A stretch of 64,000 bases of DNA from Mesorhizobium muleiense (GTDB lineage Bacteria; Pseudomonadota; Alphaproteobacteria; Rhizobiales; Rhizobiaceae): positions 214,567 through 278,566 of the forward strand of contig NZ_FNEE01000007.1 in assembly GCF_900099905.1 (NCBI RefSeq). Direction: 5' to 3'. The notes beneath the pieces were generated by a model that worked only from the letters and a program-made list of their open reading frames with translations, was not told the origin of the DNA and ran no database searches. A program made the translations under genes and the position numbers. Of the stretch, positions 59,603 to 64,000 are shown piece by piece. Position 1 is the stretch's first letter. Every line of letters begins with the position of its first letter.

Positions 59603-59995
59603 TCAGTAGCTGTCGCTCTGCGGTAGACCGTCTGGGATCTCGTAGTAGTCGCCCTTATCCCCGACAAATGTGTGTTTGGAGAGATGCAAGCCGGTCGGGC
59701 CATCGAATAGACCCATCGCGACCGCTGTGAACTGGTAGCCTTCAATCGTCGGCTTCCAGAACAACGTCGAGCCGCACTCAGAACAGAAGCCACGTTCGAC
59801 TTTGTCGGATGATTGGAACCATCGGACGTGCTGTTCACCCCCGACTGAGAGCGCGTCGCGCCGGACATTCACAGCAGCGAGGACGTGGCCAGATTGCCTC
59901 CGACACATCCTGCAATGGCAAGCTTCAGGCTGATGTTCAATTGGACCTGTGACCTCGACGCTGACACTGCCGCACAGGCACGCGCCCCTCAACAT
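59603..59995 (-). CDS. GFA family (glutathione-dependent formaldehyde-activating-like) protein
   Basis: About 130 residues with the family's zinc-cysteine pattern: CLCGSV, CHCRMCRR and CSECGSTLFWKP. The original enzyme links formaldehyde with glutathione, though many members have other roles. ATG at 59995. Formaldehyde handling would suit the sarcosine/DMG genes of this window, but there is no operon link. Confidence 0.85.
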   Translation of the reverse strand: MLRGACLCGSVSVEVTGPIEHQPEACHCRMCRRQSGHVLAAVNVRRDALSVGGEQHVRWFQSSDKVERGFCSECGSTLFWKPTIEGYQFTAVAMGLFDGPTGLHLSKHTFVGDKGDYYEIPDGLPQSDSY

Positions 59996-60010
59996 GGCAC
60001 CTCTCCACAT

Positions 60011-60376
60011 CCGACATCGCCGTCCTCGCTAGGTCGGCGGTACTCACAATTCGTAGGCTAAATTGTACGACTGGAATTGGCCAACCACATGACGTTCGTG
60101 TTGCGTATGGCGAAGGGCGAGCGACCCCGAACCGGACATTGGTGCCTTTCGTGACGAAGGTCCACACGGGTCGATTGTTACGATTGCGCCGCAAACGTAC
60201 ACTTGAGGTCTGTTATCCGCTCAATCGAGCCGTTCGTCGCGATTGACGTGGACGGCTGCAAGGGGGTCGTCTCGCGTCCTTCTACGTGGGTACCAAGCGT
60301 CAGGACTTCACCACCAGCGCGTGGGTTCGCTTGGACCGCCGGGTTAACCCTGATGATCGGCCTCAGGACAGCGGGC
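60011..60376. other. Intergenic stretch without recognisable feature
   Basis: About 370 bases between the GFA and DUF4893 genes with mixed composition and no frame of coding quality. No repeat of the families listed here was found. Confidence 0.5.
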
Positions 60377-60949
60377 TCAGCGCCTGAGCTCAAGGATGTC
60401 GAGCTTCGATTCGTGATAGGGGGCCGGGAACTCGATGCGCCATTCGTTGGCGCTGTTGCGAAAGGCATAGCCGACCTGGTCGCTTTGCGGGCCGCTGCCA
60501 TAGGGCTTTGCGGGATTGTTGTTGACAAAGAAGGAGCCGAGATAGATTGCGCGCTTTTCGCCGTCGTCGAAGAAACGGCCCCTGGTGCGCTGCGAACCGG
60601 TGAGTTTTTCCAGCATCCAGCCCGAACCATCGTCGCTCACCTTGCACTTGAACCAGCCATAGATGACGAGCGGGCTCAGTCCGCCGGCCTTGATGGTACG
60701 GCATTGCCAGTTGCCGGTCAGGTCCTTGTTGGAAAACGCGACCAGCGGTTTTGCCAGCAAGGCGTCGAGCTGCTTGACCTCTGCGGCTTCGCCGGCCTTG
60801 GCTTCATCAAGGGCTGCCTTGCGCGTCTCATCATATTTGCCCAGCCGCACCTTGTCCGCGGGCGTGATCAGCTTCCGCACCTCGCCATCGGCGAGCGCGG
60901 GCAGGGCGAAGCAGAAAACGCTTGCGGCAATCAAGAGGCGAGCGATCAT
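60377..60949 (-). CDS. DUF4893 exported protein
   Basis: About 190 residues with a signal peptide (MIARLLIAASVFCFALPALA) and a mature part resembling DUF4893: LITPADKVRLGKYDETRKAALDEA, NWQCRTIKAGGLSPLVIYGWFKCKVSDDG, RTRGRFFDDGEKRAIYLGSFFVNNNP. Probable periplasmic protein of unknown role. ATG at 60949 begins the signal peptide. Confidence 0.75.
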   Translation of the reverse strand: MIARLLIAASVFCFALPALADGEVRKLITPADKVRLGKYDETRKAALDEAKAGEAAEVKQLDALLAKPLVAFSNKDLTGNWQCRTIKAGGLSPLVIYGWFKCKVSDDGSGWMLEKLTGSQRTRGRFFDDGEKRAIYLGSFFVNNNPAKPYGSGPQSDQVGYAFRNSANEWRIEFPAPYHESKLDILELRR

Positions 60950-61071
60950 CGGTGCGTTTCCCGGTCGACGGCTGGAACAGCCTGTTTTCTCGTTTGGCAT
61001 ACAACTTACCCGTTCGCGGTGGCCTGTCATCCGTGCTTAACAGCGGCCAGCTTAAACTCGTGGTTTTGCCG

Positions 61072-61994
61072 ATGCGGATCTTGCTTACGGGGTCGTCAGG
61101 CTGGCTGGGCAGCGCGCTCGCGCCGCGCCTGCGGGCGCTTGGCCATGACGTCATCGGACTGGATCCGGTCCCGTCGCCGCAAACGTAGGTGATAGGCTCG
61201 GTCGCCGACCGTGATCTGGTGATGCGGACGGTCAGGGGAACCGCATCGAGGCGATCGTCCACAGCGGCGCACTGCACAAGCCTGATATCGAACACCACCG
61301 CAATGAGGATTTCATCGAGACGAATGTGCGCGGCACGCTCAACCTGCTCGACGCGGCGGTGTTATCGGGCGTTCAGCGCTTCGTCTTCACGTCGACAACC
61401 TCGCTGATGATCTCGAAAGCCATACGTGCCGGCCTCACCGGCGGTGCGCGCAAGGCCGCCTGGCTGACGGAAGAGATCTCGCCCGAGCCGCGCAACATCT
61501 ACGGCGTAACCAAGCTCTCGGCCGAACATCTTTGCCGCCTCTATCACATCCAGTCCGGACTGCCGGCGATCGTGCTGCGCACCGCCCGGTTCTTTCCCGA
61601 AGCAGACGACATGGCGCATGCGATCGACCAGTCGGACGCCAACACCAAGGCCAATGAGCTGTTGTTCCGTCGTCTAACCGTGGAAGATGCCGCCGAGGCC
61701 CATGTCGCGGCGCTGGAGAAGGCTCCACAGCTAGGCTTCGACGTCTTCATCATCTCGGCGCCAACGCCGTTCCGGCCTGATGATTGCGAGGCATTGATAG
61801 CTGACGCGCCGCCAGTCGTGGCGCGTTATTTTCCGGAGTTTCCGGCGCTTTATGCGCGAAAAGGCTGGACGATGTTTTCCTCGATCGACCGTGTCTACGA
61901 CGCGTCGCGGGCGCGGGACAGGCTGGGCTTCGTCTGCAAGACGCGCTTTGCCGCTGTGCTTGCCGGGCTTGCAGTGGAAGAAGACCGCGCCTGA
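61072..61994 (+). pseudogene. Disrupted NAD(P)-dependent epimerase/dehydratase gene
   Basis: The frame starts MRILLTGSSGWLGSALAPRL (NAD motif GxxGxxG) and is stopped by TAG at 61186-61188. In the same frame VIGSVADRDLVMRTVR follows. At about 61230, in a run of four G, the sense continues in another frame: NRIEAIVHSGALHKPDIEHH, then NVRGTLNLLDAAVLSGVQRF and a long intact C-terminus to 61994 with YGVTKLSAEHL (Y-x3-K). One stop codon and one apparent single-base loss therefore break a short-chain epimerase-like gene. A sequencing error is possible, but two lesions together favour a real pseudogene. Confidence 0.8.
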
Positions 61995-62001
61995 TCGAAC
62001 G

Positions 62002-62631
62002 TCAGCCGTGTGCCGCGGCGCTGGCCAGCTCCGTCGTCAGGTCGCCATAGCCGGTGGAACGGCGCTCATAGGCGAGGCCGAGCATTTTCGCGGCTTTCTC
62101 GGCGACCTTGTCGAGTTCAGGATCGTCGGTCTGGGCGATATAGACTAGCTTCTCGTAATTGCCGAAATAGTCCTTGATCAGCTCCGGATGCCTGTCGAGG
62201 CCGAGCGGCTTCATGAAGAAGGCATCGAACTGCCGGCACAGGAAATCGGTCATGTAGAACGACATCATGTCGTCGTCGGCGATTTTCGCATAGGCTTCCA
62301 TGCCCTGGTAGAAGGCAAAGCAATGCGGACCGGCCATGCGCTCGACCCCATGCTTCTCGCAGACGCGGTCGAGCAGGCCGCCGGTGCCGCAATCGGCATA
62401 GCCGACGAAAATATTGGTGTAGCCGTCCGCCTTGGCCTTCTCGATTGCCTTGTCCATGGCCGGCGCGATGCGGTCCGGGTAGAAATGGAACTCCGCCGGC
62501 AGGCAGGTCAGGTCGAGATGGTCGAGCCCCAGCTGCTCCTTAACGGCCAGAACTTCGCGCGCAATCATCCCGCAGGCGATGACAAGCAGCCTGTCACCTT
62601 GATCGGGTTGTAGTTTTCGCGCAATGCTCAT
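62002..62631 (-). CDS. DUF1638 protein
   Basis: 209 residues of DUF1638: LLVIACGMIAREVLAVKEQLGLDHLDLTCLPAEFHFYPDRI and VGYADCGTGGLLDRVCEKHGVERMAGPHCFAFY. Its conserved Cys and His suggest a metal or cofactor role. The family is found with corrinoid proteins and methyltransferases, as here with the B12-binding protein just to its right in the same orientation. Function unknown. Confidence 0.82.
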   Translation of the reverse strand: MSIARKLQPDQGDRLLVIACGMIAREVLAVKEQLGLDHLDLTCLPAEFHFYPDRIAPAMDKAIEKAKADGYTNIFVGYADCGTGGLLDRVCEKHGVERMAGPHCFAFYQGMEAYAKIADDDMMSFYMTDFLCRQFDAFFMKPLGLDRHPELIKDYFGNYEKLVYIAQTDDPELDKVAEKAAKMLGLAYERRSTGYGDLTTELASAAAHG

Positions 62632-62695
62632 GGAACCAGTCTAACCGATTTTCGTTGCTGTCCCACGAATCTATCTGTTGAGGGAGATACCATTC

Positions 62696-62836
62696 ATGAA
62701 ACCGCTACGCATTGCGCCGATCGCCATCCTCGCTTGCGCCCTGGCTCTTTCGGCCTGCGCCAACACCGTCCGCGGTGTCGGCAGGGATGTCAAATCGACA
62801 GCCAACGCGGTCGAGGATACGGTCCAAAATCCCTGA
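62696..62836 (+). CDS. Entericidin-like small lipoprotein
   Basis: 46 residues: a lipoprotein signal peptide ending LALSAC (lipobox with Cys21) and a short mature part ANTVRGVGRDVKSTANAVED. This is the size and pattern of entericidin A/B peptides. AGGGAG lies upstream of the ATG. It is located between DUF1638 and the small exported protein gene. Confidence 0.82.
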   Translation: MKPLRIAPIAILACALALSACANTVRGVGRDVKSTANAVEDTVQNP

Positions 62837-63121
62837 TCCCGCGGATATCAACAAGGCGCACCGCTGTCGAGGAAGTTCAAGCGATGCACGTTAAGCCCTT
62901 GTAATATATGGGAGCAACAAAGCCGCGTTGCAAGGCTTGGCTCGGTTTATGGTCCATGCCGAATTCGCCGAAGTGAGGTCGAAGCGGCAGTGGTGTCCGC
63001 CTATTGCAATTGTTTCGTCAGGTGGGGGTTCGCTGGGGCAGGCACAAAAAGTTGACTTTTCCAATGCGGGACATGCCGGTAGTCTTTCCCTGTACCTCAA
63101 CAACGAAGCTAGGAGCATAGA

Positions 63122-63331
63122 ATGAAGACCGCTCTCTTGGTTGTCGCCGCTCTGGGCCTATCGGTATCCGGCGCCGCAGCGGAATGTGTCGGCCACAACA
63201 AAACGACGGCTTCCGTAGATCAGCAAACCAAAGCTGCAAGCGTACATCAGCAAACCAAAGTCGCAAGCGTCGCGAATACAACCGCCGACACGCCGATCCT
63301 GAAAAAGGAAGAGGCGAAAGAGTCTGAATAG
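63122..63331 (+). CDS. Small exported repeat protein, unknown
   Basis: 69 residues with a signal peptide (MKTALLVVAALGLSVSGAAA) and a hydrophilic mature part with the repeat VDQQTKAAS-VHQQTKVAS, encoded by two 27-bp tandem units (63215-63241 and 63242-63268). The C-terminus is Lys/Glu-rich. Base composition is less GC-rich than its neighbours. No family recognised. The gap 62837-63121 upstream shows nothing definite. Confidence 0.6.
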   Translation: MKTALLVVAALGLSVSGAAAECVGHNKTTASVDQQTKAASVHQQTKVASVANTTADTPILKKEEAKESE

Positions 63332-63407
63332 GCACTTCAAGCCGTTACGCGGGTCGCTGTTGCTTGTTGAAGTCTTGACATGCCGGCGCTACGCGGCGCC
63401 TCGTCTG

Positions 63408-63444
63408 CAAGAGCATAAGTACGGGCTCCGTAGTTATGCTCTTG
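63408..63444. terminator. Bidirectional terminator hairpin
   Basis: Arms of 17 bases (63408-63424 and 63428-63444) starting CAAGAGCATAAG and ending TTATGCTCTTG, one mismatch, loop GCT. It stands between two converging genes (ending 63331 and 63461). Confidence 0.75.
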
Positions 63445-63460
63445 TGTTCTCCTCGTCAGT

Positions 63461-64000
<540 letters not shown>

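Noticed and set aside
60178..61192. Long forward and reverse frames around the DUF4893 gene
   Set aside because: They are extensions or shadows beyond the signal-peptide start of DUF4893.

Overview
The window reads as chromosome of a Rhizobiales alphaproteobacterium, most likely Mesorhizobium or a close relative. The grounds are high GC with strong GC3, protein families typical of that group (DUF1127 pair, CbtAB cobalt importer, heterotetrameric sarcosine oxidase, several DMGDH/sarcosine-dehydrogenase paralogues, DUF1638 next to corrinoid proteins), and many intergenic palindromic repeats of rhizobial type. No tRNA, rRNA, CRISPR array or intact insertion sequence was seen. The first 1.2 kb is visibly poorer in GC and holds a peptidase-like gene, followed by about 1.1 kb of decayed sequence; this end looks acquired.

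Layout. 2.3-5.7 kb: MgtE Mg2+ transporter, a MerR regulator with its own palindromic promoter, and a DUF1624/methyltransferase membrane pair. 6.0-11.1 kb: a cobalamin riboswitch followed by cbtB-cbtA-cobU-cobO, then cobD (reverse), cobC and a small PTP-like phosphatase. 11.2-19.7 kb: creatininase-like and RidA genes (reverse), then a forward run of NMT1-type ABC transporter, cytosine-deaminase-like amidohydrolase, FAD-linked oxidase and two flavodoxin-fold quinone reductases, probably uptake and breakdown of a small N-heterocycle. 19.9-27.5 kb: a tightly overlapped reverse operon of XRE-cupin regulator, DMGDH-like flavoprotein, homocysteine S-methyltransferase, aminotransferase and a second DMGDH-like flavoprotein. 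27.9-33.8 kb: nitroreductase and soxBDAG. 34-37 kb: MscS-type channel and a small exported protein.

37.2-44.4 kb is the most unusual block: a HAD-UbiA fusion, a DprE1-like oxidase, an SMR-type flippase, an extended SDR, a class III aminotransferase and a polytopic GT-C-like protein. It resembles the mycobacterial decaprenylphosphoryl-pentose pathway, but with a possible built-in phosphatase and an aminotransferase. 44.6-52.8 kb: a third DMGDH-like flavoprotein with a variant FAD motif, DUF1194, a GlxA/GbdR-like regulator with three perfect dyads upstream, small proteins including two DUF1127 genes, a LysR regulator and an esterase.

53-58.1 kb and 62-64 kb carry an aerobic corrinoid methyl-transfer system: corrinoid activase, methyl-THF:corrinoid methyltransferase, two MTHFR parts, a 'virulence factor' family small protein, DUF1638 and, cut by the right edge, the B12-binding protein. 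Between the two parts lie a desaturase, a GFA protein, DUF4893 and a broken NAD-epimerase gene.

The genes fit one theme: B12 synthesis and cobalt uptake (6-11 kb) can supply the corrinoid demethylation system (53-64 kb), whose methyl groups enter the folate pool. The DMGDH paralogues and sarcosine oxidase put further one-carbon units from N-methyl compounds into the same pool. All functions are inferred from reading the sequence; no database search was run.
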